Positions 8,670 to 16,630 of a DNA stretch of 64,000 bases are shown here, piece by piece. Below the pieces are notes generated by a model, which was not told where the DNA came from, ran no database searches, and saw only the letters and a program-made list of their open reading frames with translations. The stretch is from positions 1-64,000 of the forward strand of contig NZ_JADFBX010000002.1 in the NCBI RefSeq assembly GCF_015223055.1. Reading direction: 5' to 3'. The stretch's first letter is position 1. Each line of letters begins with the position of its first letter. Both the position numbers and the translations under genes were made by a program. This DNA is from Pedobacter sp. MC2016-24. Its GTDB lineage: Bacteria > Bacteroidota > Bacteroidia > Sphingobacteriales > Sphingobacteriaceae.

Positions 8670-9302
8670 TTACATAATCCTGTCATAAAAGTCGAGGTAT
8701 GCCTCATACATATTTTCGGCCTGGTTGACTGCAGCAGATACCGCGATGCCGAAAACTCCAGTAGCCATCAGTGGATCGATATCGTTTCTGGTAACTCCGC
8801 CTACTGCGAGTATAGGAAAATCTATTCCCTGTTTTTTTAATGCAGATATGGCTTGTTGATAACCTTCGATGCCTAAAAGCGGATAGTCGTTGGGTTTTGT
8901 TATCGTTGTATAAAATGGGCCGAATCCCGCATAATCAGCACCTTCCTGAGCGATTCTGATTAGATTTTCAATCGTATTGGCAGAACCTCCAATGGTTACC
9001 GCTTCTCCTAACTGTTCACGTATTTTGGTGAAATCAGCATCCATATCTTCGATATGAAAACCCTGGATATCGGCTTTGCCATTTAAATGAATATGATCTG
9101 TAACGATCAGGGTAGCCCCCCAATCGTCACAGATCTCTGCAATGGCATGAATATCTTCCAGAAGTTGTTCATCAGCTTTTGTTAAACAGCGATATTGAAT
9201 CCACTTGGCGCCAGCGCTACAGGCAATTTGCGCCTGTCCGATATGACTATGCTGTGGAATATCGTGCGTAATAAAATGTAGTTTTTCGATGAACTTCTTC
9301 AT
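8670..9302 (-). CDS. Thiamine phosphate synthase/TenI family protein, atypical active site
   Basis: This 210-residue TIM-barrel protein belongs to the ThiE/TenI superfamily. ThiE condenses HMP-pyrophosphate with the thiazole phosphate; TenI-type relatives do not. Conserved features are IQYR near residue 35, GGSANT near 102, GFGPFYTTITK near 126 with the phosphate-binding lysine, and ILAVGGV near 166. The lysine two residues after the arginine is replaced, and the usual N-D-R metal/substrate stretch reads VTDHIHL, so full synthase activity is doubtful. The gene starts 6 bases after the TonB receptor stop, in the TPP-riboswitch transcript, which supports a thiamin-linked role. Confidence 0.8.
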   Translation of the reverse strand: MKKFIEKLHFITHDIPQHSHIGQAQIACSAGAKWIQYRCLTKADEQLLEDIHAIAEICDDWGATLIVTDHIHLNGKADIQGFHIEDMDADFTKIREQLGEAVTIGGSANTIENLIRIAQEGADYAGFGPFYTTITKPNDYPLLGIEGYQQAISALKKQGIDFPILAVGGVTRNDIDPLMATGVFGIAVSAAVNQAENMYEAYLDFYDRIM

Positions 9303-9308
9303 GTTGTA

Positions 9309-11780
9309 TTAAAATTTCAGATTTAGCGAAAGTAAGAAATTAGTTCCGGCCTGAGGGAAGTAAAAGTTCTCGGTTACTGTGCCCCATGGATATATTGAGC
9401 TGTAAGTGTAGCCATTACTTTCATATTTTCTGTTTAAAATATTATTTGCAAGCAATCCGATATTGATGTTTTTAATGCCTTTCAGGCTGAAGTCGTAGCC
9501 TATTCGGGCATTACTTACCCAGTAGGCATCTAATTTTCGTGTATCGTTTTGGGTATTGTCCATAAACTGTTTGCTCACATATTTTTCCTGTAGTGCAATG
9601 GCAAACCCGGACAGTGGCTTATAAACCAGTTCTCCGAAAAGTACAGTATTGGGTGAAAAAGAAATGTCTGGACTGGCATAATTTGTAGCCTGAACTTTAA
9701 TCAGCTCATAGTTCTCGTCATATACGGAAACGTAGTCTACATAATTTTTAATTTTGTTTCTGCTTAAAGCAGCATTGGCATTGATGATAAACTTCGGACT
9801 AATGGTGTATGAACCATCTAATTCAATTCCTAAACGAGAACTTTTGTCTACATTCTGACGATAAGGATCTCCACCATCATTTACCTCTCCGGTGAAAATC
9901 AGCTGATCTTTATAGAACATCCCATACGCATTGATGCCTATATTGAAGTCCTTCTGTGTAATGCGGTAGCCTGCTTCGATATTGTTTAAATGCTCTGACT
10001 TTGGTACTGGTAATCCCGCTTTAAGATTGGTGAAGTCATCCCTGTTTGGCTCTTTGTTACCTACACTAAATGAAGCATAAAGATTACTTTGGTCATTGAT
10101 GAAATAAGTAGCACCAACTTTAGGGTTAAAGAAGTTGTATTTGTTATGGAAATCAAGCGTATTGCGGTTTTTATCAAGACCAGTAATGTCATAGTTTACA
10201 TTTCTGTATTGGAGGTCGGCAAATAGGCTTAATTGACTTGCAGGGCTATAGTTAACTTTAACATAGCTGTTAAAATCGTCTTTGTTTCCTTTGCCGTCAT
10301 AATAGTGGTAATCATTTGTTGCAGTTGAAGCATATTGTGCCCAGATTACCTGGCCAAAGTGCTTGCCCCGGTATTGATTGTATGCACCCCCCAGGGTAAT
10401 GTTTAAGTCAGATGATGGAATATAATTGAAAGCGTAAGTTAATCCGTAAAAGTCGTTGTCTAACCAACGGCGACGGATCAGATCCGTTTTGGTTACATCA
10501 ACACCACCCACGTTTGCTGGTGGAAGGGCATATTTACTTAACTTTTGCTTGTTCTTGTATTCCTCATAATATCCTTTTCCATCGGTGTAATGCAGCGCTC
10601 CGTTGAATGAAAACTTTTCACTGAACTGCTTGGCGTATAAGGCCTGATAATGATTTTGGGCGTAATTGTCGTTTTGATCCTTATAGGTAAACTGATTGTA
10701 TTTTCTGTTGTTTGAATTGAACAGGTTTAATGAATCTGCTTTTGTATAATACAGGTAATCCAGATTATTTTCATAATGTTTTTTTAATCCTTCCAGGTCT
10801 CCGCGTAATTTGGCTTCCGGTACGCCATTCCAGGCCTGATAGGTTTGTTCGGTTCCGGAAAACACGTTAATGCGTAACAAATCTGTTTTTCCGTAGTAAG
10901 CGCCAGAAAGGAAATAGGATTTAAGTTTAGATGCAGCGCGGTCAACAAAACCATCTGAAGTTACCCGGGATAAACGGCCATCGAAACTCCATTTGTTATC
11001 TATTAAACCTGTTCCAATTTTAACTGTGTTTTTAAGGGTGTTAAACGAGCCGTAAGTGTTGTTTACTTCTGCATAAGCATGTTGTGCCGGTGCACTGGTT
11101 TGTATATTTAAGCTTCCGCCGAAGGCGCCACCGCCGTTGGTAGAGGTACCTACGCCACGTTGGATTTGAATATTATCTACAGAAGAGGCAAAGTCTGGCA
11201 TGTTTACCCAGAATATCCCCTGACTTTCACTGTCATTATAAGGAATGCCGTTTATGGTTACATTGACGCGACTTGCATCGCTGCCTCTAATCCGAATCCC
11301 AGTGTAGCCTACACCGGCGCCAGCATCAGAGGTAACCACTACGCCCGGGGTATTATTCAAGATGAAGGGAAGATCCTGGCCAAAATTATTTTGTGCGATA
11401 TCTTCCTTGCTTAAGTTTTTATAAGTCGTGGCTGATTTTTCTGTTGCCCTCGTTGCCCGTACTACAACTTCATCTGCAAGAAATGCCGACTGTTTTAAAT
11501 CAAAGTCCAGGGTTTGATCTTTATCAATGCTAATCGTTTTTTCAATGGATTGATAACCAATAAAGCTTACTGAAACGATGTATTTTCCAGCTTTGAGATT
11601 GTTGATCTGGTACTTTCCGTTTGCATCTGTAGCAACGCCATTGCCATTGCTTTTTAATCGAACTGAAGCACCGGGTAAAGATTTACCATTTTCGGCAACA
11701 GTACCTGAAATGGTAAATTGCGCTTTAAGAAATAAAGGCATGAACAGCACAGCAAATGCTGCGATCATTAATTTTTTCAT
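9309..11780 (-). CDS. TonB-dependent outer membrane receptor, probable thiamin or thiamin-precursor importer
   Basis: This 823-residue protein starts with a signal peptide (residues 1-20, ending FLKA). A carboxypeptidase-regulatory-like domain follows (about 22-105, ISGTVAENGKSLPGASVRL), then the plug domain (about 115-225, with NTPGVVVTSDAGAG and IRIRGSD) and a 22-strand barrel ending in the aromatic LSLNLKF terminus. It is not a SusC type, as no SusD partner is present. A TPP riboswitch occupies its leader, which points to uptake of thiamin, its phosphates or its precursors across the outer membrane. It is cotranscribed with the ThiE-like gene. Confidence 0.9.
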   Translation of the reverse strand: MKKLMIAAFAVLFMPLFLKAQFTISGTVAENGKSLPGASVRLKSNGNGVATDANGKYQINNLKAGKYIVSVSFIGYQSIEKTISIDKDQTLDFDLKQSAFLADEVVVRATRATEKSATTYKNLSKEDIAQNNFGQDLPFILNNTPGVVVTSDAGAGVGYTGIRIRGSDASRVNVTINGIPYNDSESQGIFWVNMPDFASSVDNIQIQRGVGTSTNGGGAFGGSLNIQTSAPAQHAYAEVNNTYGSFNTLKNTVKIGTGLIDNKWSFDGRLSRVTSDGFVDRAASKLKSYFLSGAYYGKTDLLRINVFSGTEQTYQAWNGVPEAKLRGDLEGLKKHYENNLDYLYYTKADSLNLFNSNNRKYNQFTYKDQNDNYAQNHYQALYAKQFSEKFSFNGALHYTDGKGYYEEYKNKQKLSKYALPPANVGGVDVTKTDLIRRRWLDNDFYGLTYAFNYIPSSDLNITLGGAYNQYRGKHFGQVIWAQYASTATNDYHYYDGKGNKDDFNSYVKVNYSPASQLSLFADLQYRNVNYDITGLDKNRNTLDFHNKYNFFNPKVGATYFINDQSNLYASFSVGNKEPNRDDFTNLKAGLPVPKSEHLNNIEAGYRITQKDFNIGINAYGMFYKDQLIFTGEVNDGGDPYRQNVDKSSRLGIELDGSYTISPKFIINANAALSRNKIKNYVDYVSVYDENYELIKVQATNYASPDISFSPNTVLFGELVYKPLSGFAIALQEKYVSKQFMDNTQNDTRKLDAYWVSNARIGYDFSLKGIKNINIGLLANNILNRKYESNGYTYSSIYPWGTVTENFYFPQAGTNFLLSLNLKF

Positions 11781-11801
11781 TGTTTTTTTAGTTAAACCAC
11801 C

Positions 11802-11820
11802 ATAAGTAAGGGGTACTTAT
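11802..11820 (-). promoter_or_regulatory. Hairpin between TPP aptamer and start codon (candidate expression platform)
   Basis: On the minus strand ATAAGTA pairs perfectly with TACTTAT around a CCCCT loop, 22 bases before the receptor ATG. Its placement suits control of ribosome access rather than termination, as no T-run follows. Confidence 0.4.
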
Positions 11821-11835
11821 AGCCCAGTTAAACTC

Positions 11836-11955
11836 CATAACTCCATCCCTACGCCGGCATTATCCGGATCAGGTGCATACACGCTTAGCGCATGTATTGG
11901 GTATGTTCTCAGCCTGTATTTGTGTTTTTTGACAAAACAAGGCACCCCCTTTTGA
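11836..11955 (-). ncRNA. TPP riboswitch (Thi-box)
   Basis: Read on the minus strand, the element contains all the conserved blocks in order: GGGGTGCC at the 5' side, CTGAGA at 11912-11907, ACCC, and the most conserved 3' block CCTGATCCGGATAATGCCGG followed by CGTAGGGA. Variable stem P3a is short. It lies in the leader of the TonB receptor gene, between the kinase gene stop and the receptor ATG. By the known behaviour of the class, thiamin pyrophosphate binding should lower expression of the receptor and the ThiE-like gene. Confidence 0.95.
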
Positions 11956-11960
11956 TGGGG

Positions 11961-11968
11961 CAAAGGTA
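11961..11968 (-). promoter_or_regulatory. Promoter -7 element of the TPP-riboswitch transcript
   Basis: On the minus strand TACCTTTG lies just upstream of the aptamer, with TTG about 20 bases further upstream. It gives the receptor gene a start point independent of the kinase gene. Confidence 0.6.
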
Positions 11969-12005
11969 CCTGCTTATTTTGTTAATAACAAGAGAAGTGT
12001 TTTGC

Positions 12006-12536
12006 TTATACCGTCGCAAGGAATTTATCAACGGCTTGAATGGCATTGCTTAGGCGGTTTTCTACTCCGCTAATCAGATGATAGTTGGCACTAAGCAATT
12101 TAAGTTCGTTTTGCCATACCTGCATAAAATGCTCCCGCTTATGCGGGAAATCACGTAAGGGGTCATCCTGCCATGGCAAATCGATGTCCATAAGCAGATA
12201 TAAATCATAGTGGTGCTTTGGCAGCGCGTCCAGAACAATCTGTGGGGTTTCTCCAAAAACCTCATCACTCCATATTTTTACAGTCAGGAAGGTCGTGTCA
12301 CAGAAGATAAGATCTTTTTCTGCAACAGTAAGTATCGACTCTTCCAATGCCAGTTGTCCATGGAACATGTTAATTTCGTCTTGTAAATCACAAGGGCTGG
12401 TTAAAGCATCACAATAATAACGGGCATATTCCGGAACCCAATGTGTACGATAATGTCTGGCCAATTGTTGCGTAATGGTCGATTTTCCAGTGCTTTCAGG
12501 CCCAACTACAGCTATTTTTTTAATTTGTTTGTCCAC
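12006..12536 (-). CDS. NadR-like ATP-binding kinase (ribosylnicotinamide kinase or thiamin kinase candidate)
   Basis: This 176-residue P-loop protein matches the kinase domain of NadR (AAA_28 type), with Walker A GPESTGKST at about 12-20 and the downstream VPEYARYY and FCDTTFLT segments. In NadR this domain phosphorylates nicotinamide riboside. It lacks the nucleotidylyltransferase and DNA-binding parts of the full E. coli protein. It starts with GTG at 12536 and overlaps the end of the PnuC-type transporter gene by 17 bases, so the two are translationally coupled and the kinase probably traps the imported vitamin by phosphorylation. The neighbouring TPP riboswitch leaves open thiamin as the substrate. 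Confidence 0.78.
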   Translation of the reverse strand: MDKQIKKIAVVGPESTGKSTITQQLARHYRTHWVPEYARYYCDALTSPCDLQDEINMFHGQLALEESILTVAEKDLIFCDTTFLTVKIWSDEVFGETPQIVLDALPKHHYDLYLLMDIDLPWQDDPLRDFPHKREHFMQVWQNELKLLSANYHLISGVENRLSNAIQAVDKFLATV

Positions 12537-13137
12537 GATAGGTTTTCCTCCAGTCTAAATAGCCCTTGATTGCGATAATAACAAGAACCGCGTAAAATAC
12601 TGCGCTCAGATTTAAATGTTTGTAAATATACAGGGGGATATAGCAAATGTCTACTATAATCCAGACGATCCAGTTTTGAAGGACTTTTCTGGTGAGCAGA
12701 ATTTGCGCTACAAAACTCATTGCTGTACAAAAACCATCAGCATAGGGGACGTCTGTATCTGTAAAATGTTTTAAAAAGAGAGCCAACAAAACAGTAAGTA
12801 TGGCAACGGCAAAAATGACGTAGAGCCAGTCGCGCGGTTTGATCAAAGTAATTGGCTGCTGGGTTTGGGATTTCTTGCTGACCCAAAAATACCAGCCATA
12901 GCATGCCGTAAACAAAAAGTAGAACTGCAACGACATGTCGCCATACATTTTGGCTGAAAAGAAAACCCAGGCATAAGCGATTACGCTAATGATAGAGATT
13001 GGCCAGCTTAAGACGCGCTCTTTTGCAGCAAGGTAAATACAGATGAGTCCGCTGACAACGCCCAGCCATTCTGGCCAGCCAGTGTGTTCAAACTGGTCGA
13101 TAAAGAATCGGATAAAGGTAGATTCGAGTAGGAACAT
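12520..13137 (-). CDS. PnuC/PnuT-type vitamin transporter
   Basis: This inner-membrane protein has about seven hydrophobic segments and the PnuC hallmarks: the MYGDMSLQFYF stretch and WIVWIIVDICYIPLY near the C-terminus. PnuC imports nicotinamide riboside by facilitated diffusion, and PnuT homologues import thiamin. I place the start at the ATG at 13137 (205 residues) rather than an upstream TTG at 13182, because a TACTTTTG promoter box at 13148-13141 lies only 3 bases before it. It overlaps the kinase gene. Assignment to nicotinamide riboside or thiamin cannot be settled from sequence. Confidence 0.82.
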   Translation of the reverse strand: MFLLESTFIRFFIDQFEHTGWPEWLGVVSGLICIYLAAKERVLSWPISIISVIAYAWVFFSAKMYGDMSLQFYFLFTACYGWYFWVSKKSQTQQPITLIKPRDWLYVIFAVAILTVLLALFLKHFTDTDVPYADGFCTAMSFVAQILLTRKVLQNWIVWIIVDICYIPLYIYKHLNLSAVFYAVLVIIAIKGYLDWRKTYRGQTN

Positions 13138-13140
13138 GGC

Positions 13141-13148
13141 CAAAAGTA
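13141..13148 (-). promoter_or_regulatory. Promoter -7 element of the transporter-kinase pair
   Basis: On the minus strand TACTTTTG matches TAnnTTTG and is followed by GCC and then the ATG at 13137. The spacing implies a leaderless transcript. Confidence 0.55.
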
Positions 13149-13222
13149 CATGCAAATAAGGATAAAAAAAACAATATCCCAACTTCGGTGTTTGTTAAGC
13201 ATCACAATTAAAAAGCTTTTTA

Positions 13223-13540
13223 ATGAAAAAAATAAGTGTCAGGTTGTTTTTTATTACTGGTTTGCTGTTTAGCCTTTCGGCATTTACAATGATTAAAACC
13301 GGCTCTATTCAAGGGAAATTAATGCCTGCAGACGGTGCTATTGAGGTTATGGCAATAAATGGTGCGGATACCTTGAGGTTGAATGCTGTAAACGGGAGTT
13401 TTATTTTTAAAAACATAAAAACCGGAACCTATACCCTATTGGCGAAAGCTAAGCCGCCCTATCAGGACATTGTAGTTAAAGACGTTGCTGTAATTGACAG
13501 TACGACTACGGATGTTGGAACGTTGAAGTTTCAGCAATAA
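13223..13540 (+). CDS. Small exported protein with carboxypeptidase-regulatory-like fold
   Basis: This 105-residue protein has a signal peptide (MKKISVRLFFITGLLFSLSA). A short Ig-like beta domain follows, with the GSIQGKLMPADGAIEV start and the NGSFIFKNIKTGTYTLLAKA turn typical of CarboxypepD_reg-like modules. Such modules usually head TonB receptors; here it stands alone. The function is unknown, and a periplasmic or surface location is inferred. It is divergent from the vitamin transporter gene and ends at its own terminator. Confidence 0.7.
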   Translation: MKKISVRLFFITGLLFSLSAFTMIKTGSIQGKLMPADGAIEVMAINGADTLRLNAVNGSFIFKNIKTGTYTLLAKAKPPYQDIVVKDVAVIDSTTTDVGTLKFQQ

Positions 13541-13562
13541 AAAGCAGATTGTGAGCTTATTG

Positions 13563-13590
13563 AAAGGAAAAATACTTTCCTTTTTTATTT
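13563..13590 (+). terminator. Rho-independent terminator after the small exported protein
   Basis: AAAGGAAA pairs with TTTCCTTT around AATAC, followed by a run of T residues. Confidence 0.7.
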
Positions 13591-13635
13591 ATCAGGCTTT
13601 TTAAAAAAATACCTAAAAATTAATGAGTAAAAATG

Positions 13636-13643
13636 TATCTTTG
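13636..13643 (+). promoter_or_regulatory. Promoter -7 element of carB
   Basis: TATCTTTG matches TAnnTTTG exactly. It gives a leader of about 105 bases before the carB ATG. Confidence 0.6.
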
Positions 13644-13644
13644 C

Positions 13645-13740
13645 ATCCCGACAGAAGAGTCGGGATCATCATGCTATAAGCAAGGAAAATCTTCAGACGC
13701 TCCGTCTATAAAATTGCATTTTTTTACTCATATATCATTA
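13645..13740 (+). promoter_or_regulatory. Structured leader of carB with short hairpins
   Basis: The leader holds a perfect 8-bp hairpin ATCCCGAC/GTCGGGAT (13645-13666), a TGCT/AGCA hairpin (13672-13682) and a tight AGACG/CGTCT hairpin (13695-13707). CATTTTTTTACTC near 13719-13729 is close to an inverted copy of GAGTAAAAATG at 13625-13635 upstream of the promoter box. No known riboswitch class is recognised. Confidence 0.4.
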
Positions 13741-13756
13741 GACTTTTTAAAGCCTT

Positions 13757-16573
13757 ATGCCTAAAGACACCTCCATACGCTCGGTACTAATCATCGGATC
13801 GGGTCCTATTATCATCGGACAAGCTTGTGAATTTGACTACTCAGGATCGCAAGCCGCCTTATCTTTAAAAGAAGAGGGAATCGAAGTTTCGATCATCAAC
13901 TCCAATCCTGCAACCATCATGACCGATAAAGTAATCGGTGATCATGTTTACCTGTGGCCATTGACAGTAGATTCTATCGAACAGATCTTGCAAGAACGTC
14001 AAATTGATGCTGTATTGCCTACCATGGGTGGCCAAACGGCTTTGAATCTTTGTATTGAGGCTTCTGAACGTGGAATTTGGGAGAAATACGGAGTGCGGGT
14101 GATCGGTGTAGATGTTGCTGCAATCGAGAAAACAGAAAACCGTGAAGCCTTCCGCCAGTTAATGGTTGATATAGGGGTAGGGGTAGCAACTTCAAAAATT
14201 GCCAACTCTTTCCTTGAAGGTAAAGAAGCTGCTCAGGAAATTGGTTACCCACTGGTAATCCGACCTTCTTATACATTGGGAGGTTTTGGTGGTGGTTTTG
14301 TACACAAGAAAGAAGAATTTGACCAGGCTTTAAAACGTGGACTTGAGGCTTCTCCAACACATGAGGTATTGGTAGAACAAGCTGTTTTGGGTTGGAAAGA
14401 ATACGAATTGGAGTTGTTAAGAGATAGCAATGACAATGTAATCATTATCTGCTCTATAGAAAACTTCGATCCGATGGGTATCCACACAGGTGATTCGATC
14501 ACTGTGGCACCTGCAATGACATTGTCTGATCGTTGCTACCAGGATATGCGTAACCAGGCCATCAAAATGATGCGTGCAATAGGAAACTTCGCGGGCGGTT
14601 GTAATGTGCAGTTTTCAGTAAATCCTGATAACGACGAGATCATTGCAATCGAGATTAACCCAAGGGTTTCACGTTCATCGGCATTGGCCAGTAAGGCAAC
14701 GGGTTATCCAATTGCAAAGATAGCTTCTAAACTGGCTATCGGTTATAACCTGGATGAGCTGGAAAACCAGATTACAAAAACTACTTCTGCATATTTTGAG
14801 CCAACACTTGATTATGTGATTGTGAAAGTTCCGCGCTGGAACTTCGATAAATTCAAAGGAGCCAATATGGAGCTGGGTTTACAGATGAAATCTGTAGGTG
14901 AAGTAATGGCAATTGGACGTACTTTTATTGAGGCGATACAAAAAGCTTGTCAGAGTTTAGAAATTGGCAGAGCTGGTTTAGGTGCTGATGGTAAACATAA
15001 CCGCAGTATCGAAGAGATCATGCATGGCCTTGAGCACCCAAGCTGGAATCGTTTATTCCTGATTAAAGATGCCATGAGCATGGGTGTACCATTAGAGTCA
15101 ATCCGTAAAGTTACGCGCATTGACAAATGGTTCTTGTCACAAATACATGAATTGGTTCAGCTGGAAACAGAATTGAAACGTTATTCGCTAAATAATATCC
15201 CTAAAGATTTCTTCTTTACCTTGAAGCAAAAAGGGTTCTCTGATATTCAGATTGCTTATCTGCTTGGAAATGTAACTGAGGACGAAGTTTATGAACGCAG
15301 AAAGTCATTAGGCATCAAACGTGTTTATAAAATGGTAGATACTTGTGCTGCTGAGTTTGCTGCGCAAACACCTTATTACTACTCTACTTTTGAGGAGGAG
15401 AACGAGTCTCACCCATCTGATAAAAAGAAAGTAATTGTATTGGGATCCGGACCTAACCGTATTGGTCAGGGTATCGAATTCGATTACTCTTGTGTACATG
15501 GTTTGCTTGCTGCTAAAGAAAGTGGTTTTGAGGCGATCATGATCAATTGTAATCCGGAGACCGTGTCTACCGACTTTAACATGGCTGATAAATTATATTT
15601 TGAGCCGGTATTCTGGGAGCATGTACGCGAAATTATCGAATTAGAAAAGCCGGAAGGTGTTATCGTTCAGTTGGGTGGTCAAACAGCCTTGAAAATGGCT
15701 GAAAAGCTTCAGGAGAATGGCATAAGGATCATCGGTACTTCATATAACGATATGGATGTTGCAGAAGACAGGGGACGTTTCTCTGACCTGCTAAAAGAAT
15801 TGGATATTCCTTATCCAAAATATGGTGTTGCAGAAAATGCTGAAGAAGCAATTGTTGTGGCAAATGAAGTGGGTTACCCGGTATTGGTTAGACCAAGTTA
15901 TGTGTTGGGTGGACAAGGGATGAGCATCGTGATTAACGATGAAGATCTTGAAAAGGCTGTTGTTAAATTACTAGGTGACCTTCCTGGTAACCGTGTATTG
16001 ATTGATCACTTCCTGGACAGAGCAGAAGAAACCGAGTCAGATTCGATCAGTGATGGTGAAGATGTACATATTGTTGGCTTAATGGAGCACATTGAACCAG
16101 CAGGTATTCACTCGGGAGATTCCAGTGCCGTACTGCCGCCTTTCAGTTTATCTGAAAAGGTTATGAACGACATGGAAACTTATTCTAAAAAGATTGCCAG
16201 AGCTTTGAATGTAATTGGTTTGTTAAACATCCAGTTTGCAGTTAAAGATGAGAAAGTATATGTAATTGAGGCGAATCCTAGAGCATCAAGAACTGTTCCT
16301 TTCATTGCTAAGGCTTATGATGTTCCTTACATTAATATTGCCGCTAAAGTGATGCTAGGGGTGAACAAGCTAAAGGATTTTACAATTGAACGTAAACTGG
16401 AAGGCTATGCGATCAAAGAGCCTGTATTCTCATTCTATAAATTCCCTGAGGTAACTAAAGAATTAGGCCCGGAAATGAAGTCTACAGGTGAGTCGATCAG
16501 ATTTATCAAGGACACGGAAGATCCTTACTTCAGAAAGCTCATTAAAGATAAATCCATGTATTTATCTAAATAA
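13757..16573 (+). CDS. carB: Carbamoyl-phosphate synthase large subunit, lacking the C-terminal allosteric domain
   Basis: CarB makes carbamoyl phosphate from bicarbonate, ATP and ammonia delivered by CarA, feeding pyrimidine and arginine synthesis. The 938-residue product carries both ATP-grasp halves: the first from SVLIIGSGPIIIGQACEFDYSG with GGFGGG near 180, the second from VIVLGSGPNRIGQGIEFDYSC near 555 with PSYVLGGQGM near 710. It stops about 135 residues before the end of the E. coli enzyme, so the MGS-like domain that binds UMP, IMP and ornithine is absent. The end is a clean stop followed by a terminator, so this is a natural short form, not a truncation. carA is not in the window. 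Confidence 0.96.
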   Translation: MPKDTSIRSVLIIGSGPIIIGQACEFDYSGSQAALSLKEEGIEVSIINSNPATIMTDKVIGDHVYLWPLTVDSIEQILQERQIDAVLPTMGGQTALNLCIEASERGIWEKYGVRVIGVDVAAIEKTENREAFRQLMVDIGVGVATSKIANSFLEGKEAAQEIGYPLVIRPSYTLGGFGGGFVHKKEEFDQALKRGLEASPTHEVLVEQAVLGWKEYELELLRDSNDNVIIICSIENFDPMGIHTGDSITVAPAMTLSDRCYQDMRNQAIKMMRAIGNFAGGCNVQFSVNPDNDEIIAIEINPRVSRSSALASKATGYPIAKIASKLAIGYNLDELENQITKTTSAYFEPTLDYVIVKVPRWNFDKFKGANMELGLQMKSVGEVMAIGRTFIEAIQKACQSLEIGRAGLGADGKHNRSIEEIMHGLEHPSWNRLFLIKDAMSMGVPLESIRKVTRIDKWFLSQIHELVQLETELKRYSLNNIPKDFFFTLKQKGFSDIQIAYLLGNVTEDEVYERRKSLGIKRVYKMVDTCAAEFAAQTPYYYSTFEEENESHPSDKKKVIVLGSGPNRIGQGIEFDYSCVHGLLAAKESGFEAIMINCNPETVSTDFNMADKLYFEPVFWEHVREIIELEKPEGVIVQLGGQTALKMAEKLQENGIRIIGTSYNDMDVAEDRGRFSDLLKELDIPYPKYGVAENAEEAIVVANEVGYPVLVRPSYVLGGQGMSIVINDEDLEKAVVKLLGDLPGNRVLIDHFLDRAEETESDSISDGEDVHIVGLMEHIEPAGIHSGDSSAVLPPFSLSEKVMNDMETYSKKIARALNVIGLLNIQFAVKDEKVYVIEANPRASRTVPFIAKAYDVPYINIAAKVMLGVNKLKDFTIERKLEGYAIKEPVFSFYKFPEVTKELGPEMKSTGESIRFIKDTEDPYFRKLIKDKSMYLSK

Positions 16574-16576
16574 CAT

Positions 16577-16615
16577 AAACAACAATGGCCTCCTTAAAAG
16601 AGGCCATTGTTGTTT
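16577..16615. terminator. Bidirectional hairpin between carB and the DUF3137 gene
   Basis: AAACAACAATGGCCTC pairs perfectly over 16 bases with GAGGCCATTGTTGTTT. It lies between two convergent genes and can serve both. Confidence 0.75.
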
Positions 16616-16630
16616 AATATCATCTTGCTT

